A stretch of DNA of 64,000 nucleotides from Whitmania pigra (GCA_021613335.1 JAJTWR010000431.1:620001-684000), one strand, 5' to 3'. Shown: positions 43,844 through 53,450, counted from the stretch's first letter. The notes: a model not told the origin generated them from the sequence alone. Made by a program: numbers and translations.

Positions 43844-45247
43844 CTACGGCATGTCGAAGGCGATGAGCCGCTTCTGGCCCTGGCTTCGCGGAAGGACGAC
43901 CCGGAAGAGCATCGGCGACTTCGAGGCTGCACCCTTCAGAATTGACGCAAGTTCCTGCTGCGTCGCCACTGGCTGCCGCTGGGCTTCGATGATCACCATT
44001 CCCGGCGTAAGCCCGGCCTGTTCGGCAAGCGAGCCACCCGCCACATCGACGACCACCACTCCCGGAGCAGTGAGTCCGTGGCTGCGGGCAAGGTCCGGGG
44101 TGATGGTGCGGTATGCAAAGCCGATCCGCTTCGGCGTAGCGGCTGGTTCCTGGGCGGGATTTTCCGCAGGCTTCGGCTGCTCGGCGGGCGCATCGGCATC
44201 TTGCCGCGACCCTAGGCGCAGCGAGACATCCTTTACCTCTCGGCCACGGCGGATCGTGAGCTTCACCGACGTGCCCGGGGCGGTGCCCCCGATGCGCCGG
44301 GTGAGCGTGGTCGCGTTGGGAATCTTCTCGCCGTTGAACTTGAAGATGACGTCGTCGCTCTTGAGCCCCGCCGAGTCTGCCGGGGAGCCGTCGGTCACGT
44401 CGGCGACGATGGCACCCTCGGACATGCCGAGCGCTTTCTCCAAGGCCGGGTTGAAGTCTTGCAGTCCCACGCCCAAGAATCCGCGAGCGACGAAGCCCTT
44501 CTGCTCAAGCTGCCCCATGATCGACTTGATCACATTCGATGGCACCGCGAACCCGATGCCAGTCGCGTTGCCGAGAATGGCGGTGTTCATGCCGACCACC
44601 TCGCCGCGAAGGTTGAAGAGCGGACCGCCGGAGTTGCCGGGGTTGATAGCGGCGTCGGTTTGCAGGAATTGATCAAACCGCGACAGGCGGATCTGCCTAT
44701 CCAACGCGGAGATGATGCCCGCGGAAACGCTCTGCGCAAGGCCGAAGGGGCTGCCGATGGCGACCACCCAGTCACCGGGGCGGAGCTTCGACGAATCGCC
44801 CAAGCCCACCGCTGGCAGGCCCGACGCACCGCCCTTGAGGCGGATCAGCGCTACGTCGGTCAACGGGTCGCGGCCCGCGACCTCTCCCTCAAAGGAGCGG
44901 CCGTCGGGGAGACGCACCTGGATGCGGCTCGCGTCGGCGACCACGTGGTAGTTGGTCACCACGAGGCCGCGAGGGTCGATGATGAAGCCGGAGCCAGCGC
45001 CGCTGCCTTCCCCGCCGGGGCGCTGAAACATCTCTCGGTTACGCCGCTGCTTGTCGACCTCGACATTCACGACCGCAGGCTTCACTCTATCCACGAGCGG
45101 CGCGAGGCTCGGTAAACCTTGGATCTCTGCTGATGCCTGCTCCGCCTGGCCGGACGAACGTTCATCGGCGCGGGCCTCATGGGTGTCGACACCGTAGGCC
45201 ACCAGCAGCAACACCGCGACAATCGGAAGTCCTCGGAAGAAATACAT
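43844..45247 (-). CDS. htrA: HtrA/DegP-family periplasmic serine protease
   Basis: A 467-residue trypsin-fold protease and chaperone with two PDZ domains. The N-terminus is a signal anchor or signal peptide (FRGLPIVAVLLLVAYGVDT). The catalytic triad is His101 in TNYHVV, Asp131 in PLTDVAL and Ser206 in NPGNSGGPL. PDZ1 covers about 265-345 (GFLGVGLQDFNPALEKALG). A proline/alanine-rich linker (DADAPAEQPKPAENPAQEP) leads to PDZ2. It degrades misfolded envelope proteins. The ATG at 45247 has AAAGGA upstream. Confidence 0.93.
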   Translation of the reverse strand: MYFFRGLPIVAVLLLVAYGVDTHEARADERSSGQAEQASAEIQGLPSLAPLVDRVKPAVVNVEVDKQRRNREMFQRPGGEGSGAGSGFIIDPRGLVVTNYHVVADASRIQVRLPDGRSFEGEVAGRDPLTDVALIRLKGGASGLPAVGLGDSSKLRPGDWVVAIGSPFGLAQSVSAGIISALDRQIRLSRFDQFLQTDAAINPGNSGGPLFNLRGEVVGMNTAILGNATGIGFAVPSNVIKSIMGQLEQKGFVARGFLGVGLQDFNPALEKALGMSEGAIVADVTDGSPADSAGLKSDDVIFKFNGEKIPNATTLTRRIGGTAPGTSVKLTIRRGREVKDVSLRLGSRQDADAPAEQPKPAENPAQEPAATPKRIGFAYRTITPDLARSHGLTAPGVVVVDVAGGSLAEQAGLTPGMVIIEAQRQPVATQQELASILKGAASKSPMLFRVVLPRSQGQKRLIAFDMP

Positions 45248-45350
45248 ACGTGTTCCTTTCTGCTTCTGAACGTCGGCACGCCGCCGACAGAAAGCTACTC
45301 GTCGGATCAACACCTCCGCACACGCAAAGGCATACGGAACATACTACGCG

Positions 45351-45376
45351 AAAATCCTCCCCCGCTTGCACCGGGG
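45351..45376 (-). terminator. candidate terminator of the amidase gene
   Basis: CCCCG and CGGGG form a 5-bp stem with a 7-base loop about 25 bases past the amidase stop on the minus strand, followed after a few purines by TTTT. Short, so only moderately convincing. Confidence 0.35.
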
Positions 45377-45401
45377 CGGCGAAGCGTTGGAATTTCTAGC
45401 G

Positions 45402-46907
45402 TTACTTAATTCCGGCGACGCGAACCGGCTCATTCAGGAAAGTGATGATGCCCTCGCTCACCGCCCGGGCTATCTGCTCTTGGTGGGCGCTATCGCGGAG
45501 CAACTTCTCCTCGTCGGGATTGGAGAGGAAGCCCATCTCCAAGAGAATCGCTGGCATCTTCACGCCGAGGAGCACGAAGAACAGCGCTTCCTTCGTGCCG
45601 AGGTCGTTGGTCACGCCGCTCGTCGCACTCAATTTTTTGAGGAGCGAGCGCTGCACATCGGCGGCGAGGCGACGCGAGTCGTCGGTGTTCGCCTTCTTGT
45701 TGAGGTCCGCGAGGATGTACTGCAGGTCGGAAATGCCGGCCTCGGAGGAAGCGTTCTCCTGCGCCGCGAGGCGAATCGCGTAGCGGTCTGCGGAGGTGTT
45801 GAGGGTGTAGGTCTCGACGCCGCGGAGCTTGGAGGATGGTGCCGCGTTGCAGTGCAGCGAAATGAAGAGGTCTCCACCCACGGCGTTTGCGATGCGCGTG
45901 CGTTGTTCGAGGCGCATGTAGCGATCATCCTCGCGGGTCAGGTGCACCGTGAACCCCGCCGCGCGCAAGCGTGCAGCGAGCTTCTTCGCGACTTCGAGGG
46001 TCACGTCTTTCTCCCGCACCCCCTTGCGACCGCGGGCGCCGGGGTCGTAGCCTCCATGGCCCGCGTCGATCACGATTTTCCGGTTTGCCGGCGGCGACGG
46101 TTTCACCGGCGCTTCTTCGCTCGGTTCTTCCTCGCCGTTGAGGGCGACCGGCGTGTCCTCCGGCAGGTCCGCCTCGGTGGCAGCCTTTTCGGCCGCTGGC
46201 GCAACTGGGGTTTCGGGCGCAGCGACGACCTTCGCCATCGCCTTCGCAAGCGCACCCGGCGGCGCCTTTTCTTTCCGCGCGACCTTCTCCGCGGGCTTGT
46301 CCGTTTTCTCGACGGGCTTTTCCGGGGCCGCCCCACTCTTCTCCGGCGCTTTCGCAAGCTTGTCTTTCGCGGGTGCTGCGGCGGGCTTCGCGGAAGTCTT
46401 CGCGACGGCCACCGGTGCAGCGGGCTTCAGCAGTTCGAGGTAGTCGCGCAAGGGGCGCGCATTTTTCGGCGCGCGGGCGAGCGCTGCTTCCAGCACCGCG
46501 CGAGCCTTCCGCGGGTCGTCGCGGCGCTCGGCGTGGAGGCGAGCGAGCGCGAGCGCTCCCTCGGCGGCGAGGGGATGCCGTGGCCAGCGGGCGATGAGTC
46601 GCTCAAAAGCCCGCTGCGCGTTCAGGAGGTCTTCCCGCTTGCGCGAGAGCCGCGACAGCTCAGCGGCGAGCTTTCCGGCAGCGAGCGTCGCGTCGGCGGC
46701 TTGCGGGCTCTTGGGATAGTCGTCGGCGACGGCCTCGAAGCTCTCGACGACCTTCAGCCAGTTGTGCCGGTACTTCCGGCGTTCGCCGTCTTGGCGAAGC
46801 TTCGCGTAGTCGCGCTGCGCCTCCACCAAGTCGCGCTGGGCGGCGGAGACCTTGCTCTTCGCGGGTGCGGGGGCCCCGAGGGCGAGAAGAGCGAGGAGAG
46901 CAATCAT
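45402..46907 (-). CDS. N-acetylmuramoyl-L-alanine amidase with N-terminal helical-repeat region
   Basis: A 501-residue exported cell-wall amidase. The signal peptide is MIALLALLALGAPAPAKS. Residues about 30-180 look like TPR-type helical repeats (FEAVADDYPKSPQAADATLAAGKLA, then AFERLIARWPRHPLAAEGALAL). A 100-residue lysine/alanine/proline-rich linker follows. The C-terminal zinc-dependent Amidase_3 domain has DAGHGGYDPGA, REKDVTLEV, SLHCNA and the catalytic glutamate in LLEMGFLSN. It cuts the bond between muramic acid and the stem peptide, as in daughter-cell separation. GGAAGG precedes the ATG at 46907. Confidence 0.9.
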   Translation of the reverse strand: MIALLALLALGAPAPAKSKVSAAQRDLVEAQRDYAKLRQDGERRKYRHNWLKVVESFEAVADDYPKSPQAADATLAAGKLAAELSRLSRKREDLLNAQRAFERLIARWPRHPLAAEGALALARLHAERRDDPRKARAVLEAALARAPKNARPLRDYLELLKPAAPVAVAKTSAKPAAAPAKDKLAKAPEKSGAAPEKPVEKTDKPAEKVARKEKAPPGALAKAMAKVVAAPETPVAPAAEKAATEADLPEDTPVALNGEEEPSEEAPVKPSPPANRKIVIDAGHGGYDPGARGRKGVREKDVTLEVAKKLAARLRAAGFTVHLTREDDRYMRLEQRTRIANAVGGDLFISLHCNAAPSSKLRGVETYTLNTSADRYAIRLAAQENASSEAGISDLQYILADLNKKANTDDSRRLAADVQRSLLKKLSATSGVTNDLGTKEALFFVLLGVKMPAILLEMGFLSNPDEEKLLRDSAHQEQIARAVSEGIITFLNEPVRVAGIK

Positions 46908-47026
46908 GGGCCTTCCAAGAGAACATGCACCCAGAGCCTCGGCAAAATAATCGCCGCGAGGAGGCCCGCGGTGTGCACAGTGCCACGAGATTTCCGTCGG
47001 CACGGTTGTAGCGACCGAAGGAGCGC

Positions 47027-49672
47027 CTACTTCTCGCGAAGGCGCTTTTGCCATTCAGCGATGGCGTTGAGCGCTTCAATCGGGCTGCTGGCGTCGAGCG
47101 AGAAGCTCTTCAACGCGGCGAGCACCTCGCTTGCGGTCGTTGCCGCGGGCGGTGCGGACTGCGGCGCTGCCACCGGCGCGCCCTTTTGGGAAAGGCGCGT
47201 GCGTCGGGAGGACTGCGAGTCGTACTTTTCGAGGTTCGCGAGCAATTCCCGGGCGCGGTCGAGCACGTCTTTGGGGAGCCCGGCGAGGCGCGCAACTTCG
47301 ATGCCGTAGCTGCGACTCGCAGCCCCATCGACGAGCTTTCGCAAGAACACCACTTCGCCGTTCACTTCCCGCATGGCCATCGAGCAGTTGTGCACCCGGG
47401 GGCGCACGTCGGCGAGTTCGGTCAGCTCGTGGTAGTGGGTCGCGAACAGCGTCCGGGCGCCAACGCGGTCGATGATGTACTCGGCCACCGCCCAGGCGAT
47501 GGAGAGTCCGTCGAAGGTCGAGGTGCCGCGGCCGATTTCGTCGAGGACGATGAGGCTTCGCCGGGTCGCCCGATGGAGGATTGCGGCAGTCTCAATCATC
47601 TCCACCATGAAGGTGGACTGCCCGCGGGCGAGGTTGTCCGACGCACCCACCCGAGTGAACACATGGTCGAACACGCCGATGCGCGCCGAGCGAGCCGGTA
47701 CAAAAGACCCAGCCTGGGCGAGCACCACCGAGAGCGCGACCGAACGCATCGCTGTGCTCTTTCCGGCCATGTTCGGTCCGGTGATGATGAGGAGCTGGCT
47801 TCCGGAGCACTGCATGCGGATGTCGTGGGGAATGTACACATTCGCGCCGCAGAGTTGCTCGACGACCGGGTGCCGCACGGCGAGGAGTTCCAGCTCTTCC
47901 GACCCATCGACGACCGGCCGCACGTAGCGGTGCTCCAGCGCCGTCGTGGCGAAGGCGAGGAGCACGTCGAGGGTGGCCACTGCCTCGCTCGCGCCGCGCA
48001 GCGCCGCCGCCTGGGCGATGACCTCCGCCCGAAGCTCCTCGAAGAGCCGCCGCTCCAACTCCACCCGACGCTCGTCGGCGGTGAGCACCCGCTCCTCGAA
48101 AACCTTAAGCTCGTCGGTGACGAAGCGTTCGGAATTCACCGTGGTTTGCTTGCGGTGCCACTCCTTCGGCACGAGGTGGAGGTTTGTCCGGGTGACTTCG
48201 ATGAAGTAGCCAAACACCCGGTTGTAGCGAACCTTGAGCGACGAGATGCCCGTCGAGGCTCGCGCCTCGGCTTCGAGCTTCGCAAGCGAGTCCTTGCCGG
48301 AGCGAGCGAGTTCCCTCAGCTCGTCGAGCTCCGCGTGAAAGCCCGCGCGGATGAAGTCGCCATCGGCGGTGCCGTTCGGCGCATCCTCGGCGAGCGCCCG
48401 CAGCAGTTTTTCGCCGAGCGCCACGCAGGCCGGAACGTCGAGCGCGGGCCGAAGCTCGGCGAGGAGCGGCGCGCGCACCGCGCGTAAGGCCTTGGCGAGC
48501 ATCGGGAGCGTCCGCAAACTCTCGCCGAGCGCCCACAAGTCTCGCGGGCCGCCGCGACCCAGCGTGAGTCGCGCGGTGAGGCGCTCGATGTCGGAGAAGC
48601 TTTTTAGGCACCCGAGGATGGCCGCGCGCAGGGCTGGCCCTTTGGTGAACTCCTCGACCGCTTCGTGTCGCGCCTCAATCGCCGCAACCGAGCGCAGCGG
48701 CGCCAGAAGCCAGCGCAGCAACTTTCGCCCCCCGGCAGAGGTGCTGGTGCGGTCGACCGCGCCGACGAGGGAACCGCGGCGCTCGCCATCGCGCAGGGTA
48801 CGGGTGATTTCGAGGTTGGCGCGGGTTGCCTCGTCGAGGCCGACGGAGTCCTTCGCCTGTGCCAGCGAAAGGCGCACCACGTGTGCGGCGTCGCTGCGCT
48901 GCGTTTCCTTTAAGTAGGTGAGTGCAGCCCCGCCAGCGCCAAGCGACAGCGAGCCCGGCTTCACGCCGAGAGTTTGCAGCGCAGGCGCACCGAAGTGCTT
49001 CTGCAGGAGCGCCTCGCCCGCACGGGCAGAGAACGCGTCGGCCGTGCACAGCGCGAGCCGCGGGCGAACGGCGAAGCGCAGAAGGAGCGGTTCCACCGGC
49101 TCACGGGCGCTCGCGATCAGCTCCCGAGGGCCTATGGCGAGCACCCATTCGGCAAGCTCGCTCGCGCTACCCTCTTCGAAGAGCATGAACTCCCCCGTCG
49201 AGGCGTCGATGGCGGCGCCGCCCCAGGCGCTTTCACCGGGAACGACCGCCACCAAAAAGTTGTTCGCTTTCTCTTCGAGGAGCGCCTCGTCGACGACCAT
49301 CCCCGGCGTCACGACCCGGACGACCTCTCGCTGGACCATCCCCTTCCCGCTCGCCGCCGAGAGCTGCTCGCAAATGGCGACCCGCTCCCCCGCTTGAATC
49401 AGCCGGGCGATGTACCGGTCCACCGCATGGAATGGCACACCGGCCATGGGAATTTTGTCGGGGCCTTTCGAGCGCGAGGTGAGCGTGATGTGCAACAGTT
49501 CCACTGCCCGAATCGCGTCGTCGAAGAACAGCTCGTAGAAGTCCCCGAGCCGGTAAAGCAGCATCGTATCTGGGTGCAGCGCTTTCACCTCAAGGTAGTG
49601 CCGCATCATCGGAGTCGCAGCAGACTCCGAGACTTCCGCAGCAGCGACCGTAGAGGGGGATTGACGGACCAT
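47027..49672 (-). CDS. mutS: DNA mismatch repair protein MutS
   Basis: An 881-residue mismatch-recognition ATPase. The mismatch-binding FYE is in GDFYELFFDDA near the N-terminus. The C-terminal ATPase has Walker A GPNMAGKST, Walker B DEIGRGTSTFDGLSIAWAVAEY and FATHYHELTEL. A helical tail ends SSPIEALNAIAEWQKRLREK. The ATG at 49672 gives the family start (MVRQSPSTV then MMRHYLEVKALHPDTM); longer frames add unlike sequence. It is divergent from the old yellow enzyme gene and lies upstream of the amidase on the same strand. Confidence 0.95.
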   Translation of the reverse strand: MVRQSPSTVAAAEVSESAATPMMRHYLEVKALHPDTMLLYRLGDFYELFFDDAIRAVELLHITLTSRSKGPDKIPMAGVPFHAVDRYIARLIQAGERVAICEQLSAASGKGMVQREVVRVVTPGMVVDEALLEEKANNFLVAVVPGESAWGGAAIDASTGEFMLFEEGSASELAEWVLAIGPRELIASAREPVEPLLLRFAVRPRLALCTADAFSARAGEALLQKHFGAPALQTLGVKPGSLSLGAGGAALTYLKETQRSDAAHVVRLSLAQAKDSVGLDEATRANLEITRTLRDGERRGSLVGAVDRTSTSAGGRKLLRWLLAPLRSVAAIEARHEAVEEFTKGPALRAAILGCLKSFSDIERLTARLTLGRGGPRDLWALGESLRTLPMLAKALRAVRAPLLAELRPALDVPACVALGEKLLRALAEDAPNGTADGDFIRAGFHAELDELRELARSGKDSLAKLEAEARASTGISSLKVRYNRVFGYFIEVTRTNLHLVPKEWHRKQTTVNSERFVTDELKVFEERVLTADERRVELERRLFEELRAEVIAQAAALRGASEAVATLDVLLAFATTALEHRYVRPVVDGSEELELLAVRHPVVEQLCGANVYIPHDIRMQCSGSQLLIITGPNMAGKSTAMRSVALSVVLAQAGSFVPARSARIGVFDHVFTRVGASDNLARGQSTFMVEMIETAAILHRATRRSLIVLDEIGRGTSTFDGLSIAWAVAEYIIDRVGARTLFATHYHELTELADVRPRVHNCSMAMREVNGEVVFLRKLVDGAASRSYGIEVARLAGLPKDVLDRARELLANLEKYDSQSSRRTRLSQKGAPVAAPQSAPPAATTASEVLAALKSFSLDASSPIEALNAIAEWQKRLREK

Positions 49673-49790
49673 GGAAGTGGTGGACAATGTACCCTCAAGC
49701 GCGCTTGAACAGTCGCGAATTTCCTGCCACCACCAACTACCAACACCGCCCAACACTCCCTGCGTCACACCTACGAAAGAACCTGCCACC

Positions 49791-50846
49791 ATGAGCAAAC
49801 TCTTCACCCCCGTACAGTTCGGGGACTTCGAACTTCCGAACCGCGTCGTGCTCGCGCCGCTCACCCGCTGCCGTGCAAGTCCGGGCCGGGTGCCCAACGC
49901 GCTGATGCGCGACTATTACGTGCAGCGCGCCTCCGCCGGCTTCATGTTGACGGAAGCGACGGCCGTAACACCGATGGGCGTCGGCTACCCAGACACGCCC
50001 GGCATCTGGTCCGAGGCGCAAGTGGAGGGGTGGAAAGCAATCACCTCCGCCGTCCACGCCGCCGGGGGCCGCCTCGTCGTGCAGCTCTGGCACGTAGGGC
50101 GCATCTCCCATCCGTTCTATTTGGACGGAGCGACGCCGGTCGCGCCGAGCGCCATCGCTGCAGAGGGCCACGTGCGCCTCTTCGACAAATCCATCCAATA
50201 TCCGGTGCCGCGCGCGCTTGAGCTCGGAGAAATTCCGGGCATCGTCGAAGCGTACCGGCGCGGCGCGGAGAACGCGAAGGCCGCCGGGTTCGACGGCGTC
50301 GAACTGCACGGCGCCAACGGCTACCTGCCCGACCAATTCCTCCAAGACGGCACCAACAAGCGCACCGACGCTTACGGCGGCTCCATCGAGAACCGGGCCC
50401 GCTTCATGCTCGAAGTGACCGACGCGATTTTGAGCGTGTGGAAACCGGGGCGCGTCGGCGTCCATCTGGCACCGCGCGGCGACGCCCACGCGATGTCCGA
50501 CTCGAATCCGCGCGAGACCTTCGGGTATGTCGCAAAGGAGTTCGGCAAGCGGAAGCTCGCGTTCATCTGCACCCGTGAGCGCCTCGGGGACAACCGCCTG
50601 AGCCCCTACTTGAAGAAGTGCTTCGGGGGAGCGCTCATCGCGAATGAGGGTTTCACCGTGGAGACCGCCAACGCCGAACTCGACCGCGGTGACGCCGACG
50701 CGGTCGCCTTCGGCAAGACATTCATCTCCAACCCCGACCTCCCACGCCGCCTGCAAAAGGGCGCCCCCCTCAATCCGTTCAACACCGCCACATTCTACGG
50801 TGGCAACGAAGTCGGCTACACCGACTATCCGGCTCTCGCCTCCTAA
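49791..50846 (+). CDS. old yellow enzyme family NADH:flavin oxidoreductase
   Basis: A 351-residue FMN enzyme that reduces activated carbon-carbon double bonds or nitro compounds. It has the family landmarks LFTPVQFGDFELPNRVVLAP, LWHVGRISH, VELHGANGYLPDQFLQ with the substrate-binding His/Asn pair, and YGGSIENRARF. The C-terminus AVAFGKTFISNPDLPRRL binds the FMN phosphate region. The ATG at 49791 fits the family start; an upstream ATG at 49671 gives an unlike leader. Physiological substrate unknown; detoxification is usual for this group. Confidence 0.9.
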   Translation: MSKLFTPVQFGDFELPNRVVLAPLTRCRASPGRVPNALMRDYYVQRASAGFMLTEATAVTPMGVGYPDTPGIWSEAQVEGWKAITSAVHAAGGRLVVQLWHVGRISHPFYLDGATPVAPSAIAAEGHVRLFDKSIQYPVPRALELGEIPGIVEAYRRGAENAKAAGFDGVELHGANGYLPDQFLQDGTNKRTDAYGGSIENRARFMLEVTDAILSVWKPGRVGVHLAPRGDAHAMSDSNPRETFGYVAKEFGKRKLAFICTRERLGDNRLSPYLKKCFGGALIANEGFTVETANAELDRGDADAVAFGKTFISNPDLPRRLQKGAPLNPFNTATFYGGNEVGYTDYPALAS

Positions 50847-50896
50847 CTCCTCGCGGGGGCTATCGCTCGCACCGGCGAGCGACTATGAGGGGCCAG

Positions 50897-52054
50897 ATGC
50901 GAAGCAGCGAACGGAAGACTATCGCCACAGTCGAGGCCGCCGTGAAGACCATCCGCGAAGGCGGCATGGCGGTCCTCACCGATGACGGCGATCGCGAAGA
51001 CGAGGGCGACCTCGTCATCGCCGCAGAGAAAATTACCCCCGCCGCGGTGAACTTTATGGTCCGCGAGGCCCGCGGACTCGTCTGTCTGTCGCTGACCAAC
51101 GAGCGGGTGCGGCAGCTCAATTTGCCGCTGATGGTCGCCGACAACACCTCGCACCTGGAAACAGCCTTCACCGTTTCGGTGGAAGCAGCGCGCGGCGTGA
51201 CGACCGGCATTTCGGCGGCGGATCGCGCCCGCACCATCCTCACGGCGATTGCGCCCAAAGCAAAGCCCCAAGACCTGACCCGCCCTGGGCACGTATTCCC
51301 GCTGCGGGCCCGCGACGGCGGCGTGCTGGTCCGCCCAGGGCACACCGAGGGCTCGGTCGACCTCGCGCGAGCGGCGGGCCTCTTCCCCGCCGGAGTCATC
51401 TGCGAAGTGATGAACGACGACGGCACCATGGCGCGGCAAGCGGAGTTGAAGCGCTTCGCTCGCAAGCACAAGTTGCCGCTGCTCTCCATCTCCGACCTCG
51501 TCACCTGGCGCCTCCACCGCGAGCGCCTCGTGCGCCCGGTGCGGGAGATTATGGTGGAGCGCCCGCCCTACGGCGCATTTCGCGCCATCGCCTACACCAC
51601 CGATTTCTTGCCCCAGCCGGTCACCCACTTGGCGCTCGTCAAAGGAAAGCTCGACGGCGCAAAGCCGGTCCTCACCCGCATCCATCGGCAAGCCTCCTTG
51701 GGAGATTTGCTCGACGCCTGCACCGGCGATGGCGACCTGCAGGAGTCCTTCGAGCGCATCTCTCAGGCCGGGCGCGGAGTCATCCTCTTCCTGACCCGCC
51801 ACGGCCCGGAAGAAGACCCGCTCGCGCTCGTCGCCCCGTCGAATTTTGCCCTCGGCCACAAGGGCCGCTCGCACCTCCAGGAATTCGGCGTCGGAGCGCA
51901 GATTCTCGCCGACTTGGGCGTCCGGGAACTCGAACTCCTCACCTACACCAAGCAGCGCCTCGCCAGCGGCAACCCCTACGGCGTCGCTGTCGCGCGCCAG
52001 CGGCCCCTCAAGGGAAATTCCTCCTGGGAAGTCCGGCGCAATCGCCCAAAGTAG
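50897..52054 (+). CDS. ribBA: DHBP synthase fused to degenerate GTP cyclohydrolase II domain
   Basis: A 385-residue RibBA-type protein. The N-terminal RibB domain (1-205) is intact: LTDDGDREDEGDLVIAAE, TRPGHVFPLRARDGGVLVRPGHTEG and GVICEVMNDDGTMAR, so it should make 3,4-dihydroxy-2-butanone 4-phosphate for riboflavin. The C-terminal RibA-like domain lacks the three zinc-binding cysteines (only one remains, in DACTGDGD) and the RxxEGRGIGL catalytic block, so GTP cyclohydrolase activity is unlikely. GAGGGG six bases upstream favours the ATG at 50897 over one four codons earlier. A functional ribA must lie elsewhere. Followed by ribH and nusB. Confidence 0.9.
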   Translation: MRSSERKTIATVEAAVKTIREGGMAVLTDDGDREDEGDLVIAAEKITPAAVNFMVREARGLVCLSLTNERVRQLNLPLMVADNTSHLETAFTVSVEAARGVTTGISAADRARTILTAIAPKAKPQDLTRPGHVFPLRARDGGVLVRPGHTEGSVDLARAAGLFPAGVICEVMNDDGTMARQAELKRFARKHKLPLLSISDLVTWRLHRERLVRPVREIMVERPPYGAFRAIAYTTDFLPQPVTHLALVKGKLDGAKPVLTRIHRQASLGDLLDACTGDGDLQESFERISQAGRGVILFLTRHGPEEDPLALVAPSNFALGHKGRSHLQEFGVGAQILADLGVRELELLTYTKQRLASGNPYGVAVARQRPLKGNSSWEVRRNRPK

Positions 52055-52087
52055 CCCTCCGGGCTGCAAACCGATACTTTGACCACT

Positions 52088-52558
52088 ATGGCGCAGGCAA
52101 TCGAAGGACACCTCCACTCACCCCCCGGCCGCTTCGCGATTTGCGTGAGCCGCTTCAACCAAGCAATCACTGAACGGCTCTCCGCTGGAGCGCTCGACAC
52201 GCTCCGTCGGTCGGGCGTCGCCGAGGCCGACATCGACGTCATCCACTGCCCAGGCGCGCTGGAGCTCCTCGCCGTCGTGCGACGGGCCGCGGAAGGGAAA
52301 CGCTACGCCGGAGTCATCGCCTTGGGCGCGGTCATCCGCGGCGGCACCCCGCACTTCGACCATGTGGCAAGCGCGGTCATCGGCGGGCTCGCCCAGCTTT
52401 CGCGCGAAGCCCCCTGCGCAGTCACCTGCGGGGTGCTCACCACCGACTCCGTCGAGCACGCCCTCGACCGGGCCGGGCTCAAGCATGGGAACAAGGGCAG
52501 CGAAGCGGCTCTCGCCTGTATCGAGCTTGTGAACCTCTTCCGCCACTTGGCGAAATAA
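52088..52558 (+). CDS. ribH: 6,7-dimethyl-8-ribityllumazine synthase
   Basis: The penultimate riboflavin enzyme, joining the RibB product with the pyrimidine intermediate. The 156-residue product has FAICVSRFNQAITERL, CPGALELL, GAVIRGGTPHFDHV with the catalytic histidine, and GVLTTDSVEHALDRAG. The ATG at 52088 is preferred to a TTG three codons upstream. Its stop overlaps the nusB ATG by one base. Confidence 0.94.
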   Translation: MAQAIEGHLHSPPGRFAICVSRFNQAITERLSAGALDTLRRSGVAEADIDVIHCPGALELLAVVRRAAEGKRYAGVIALGAVIRGGTPHFDHVASAVIGGLAQLSREAPCAVTCGVLTTDSVEHALDRAGLKHGNKGSEAALACIELVNLFRHLAK

Positions 52559-52980
52559 TGGGGCAGCGCCGCAAAGGACGAGAGCGCGCGTTGCAAGCGC
52601 TCTACTTGCTCGAACACTCTCCCAAACTCTCCGCTGAAGAAGCGCTCGACTCTTCCTGGGCCGCGAACGACGACGAGGCCGGGCAGGACAAAGAGGCCCA
52701 AGCCTTCGCGCTGTCGCTCGTGCGCGGCGTCCAAGAGCACCGGGACAAACTCGACGCGCTCCTCGACGACGCTTCCCACAACTGGCGCGTCGAGCGCATG
52801 CAGCGGATTGATCGCAATGTGCTGCGCCTCGGCGTGTATGAACTTCTGTACCGCGGCGACATCCCGCGCAACGTGACCATCAACGAGGCCGTCGAACTCG
52901 GCAAGGTCTTCGGCAACGAAGGTTCGAGCGCCTTCATCAACGGCCTCCTCGACCGCATCGCGGAGAAAGCGAAGCCATGA
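52558..52980 (+). CDS. nusB: transcription antitermination factor NusB
   Basis: A 140-residue all-helical RNA-binding protein that, with NusE/S10, keeps RNA polymerase moving through rRNA operons. Family segments are RRKGRERALQALYLLEHSP, RMQRIDRNVLRLGVYELLY and TINEAVELGKVFGNEGSSAFINGLLD. Coupled to ribH (one-base overlap) and to the next gene (four-base ATGA overlap). The ribH-nusB pairing is common. Confidence 0.94.
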   Translation: MGQRRKGRERALQALYLLEHSPKLSAEEALDSSWAANDDEAGQDKEAQAFALSLVRGVQEHRDKLDALLDDASHNWRVERMQRIDRNVLRLGVYELLYRGDIPRNVTINEAVELGKVFGNEGSSAFINGLLDRIAEKAKP

Positions 52981-53450
52981 ACTTCTCCCGGCTACGCCCG
53001 AGCTTGAAGACCATCGACGAGCTGCACAACTGCGACGCCATCTGCGGCTTCACGACCTTCGAAGACCGGCCGCTCTCCGGCGCCCTCGGCTTCGCGGACT
53101 GGCGACTCGGGGGATTCATCTCCAAAGCCATCACCGAGCACTTCTTCACCGCCGGCGAATCCGAACACCTGCTCCTGCCCTCCCATGGTCTCCTTCCGGT
53201 GGGCAGAATCTTTGTGTTCGGACTCGGCAGCGTCGCCGACCTCGACGCCGAGCGCTTCGAGGACTTGGCCTTCCGCGCCTTTGATGTGCTCGCCCGCGCG
53301 GGCGTCACCTCCGGCGCCGTGAGCGTCCCGACCTTTCCGCGACCGCTTTCGGCCTATGCAGACGAGAGCATCGAAGCTTGCTTGGAGCGGACGACTGGTG
53401 GACCTTGGACCTGGTTCTACTCAGAAGATGAAGACGTCCTTGATGCTTAG
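52977..53450 (+). CDS. stand-alone M17 aminopeptidase N-terminal-domain-like protein
   Basis: A 157-residue soluble protein resembling the N-terminal (macro-like) domain of leucyl aminopeptidase: DELHNCDAICGFTTFEDRPLSG, ALGFADWRLGGFISK, HLLLPSHGLLPVGRIFVFGLG. No catalytic M17 domain is present. Orphan versions follow nusB in several Deltaproteobacteria (from memory). A binding or regulatory role is inferred. The ATG overlaps the nusB stop by four bases. Confidence 0.65.
   Translation: MNFSRLRPSLKTIDELHNCDAICGFTTFEDRPLSGALGFADWRLGGFISKAITEHFFTAGESEHLLLPSHGLLPVGRIFVFGLGSVADLDAERFEDLAFRAFDVLARAGVTSGAVSVPTFPRPLSAYADESIEACLERTTGGPWTWFYSEDEDVLDA

Noticed and set aside
49671..49790. Start of the old yellow enzyme at the ATG 49671, mirroring the mutS start
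   Set aside because: It would add a 40-residue leader unlike any family member; the ATG at 49791 matches the usual N-terminus.
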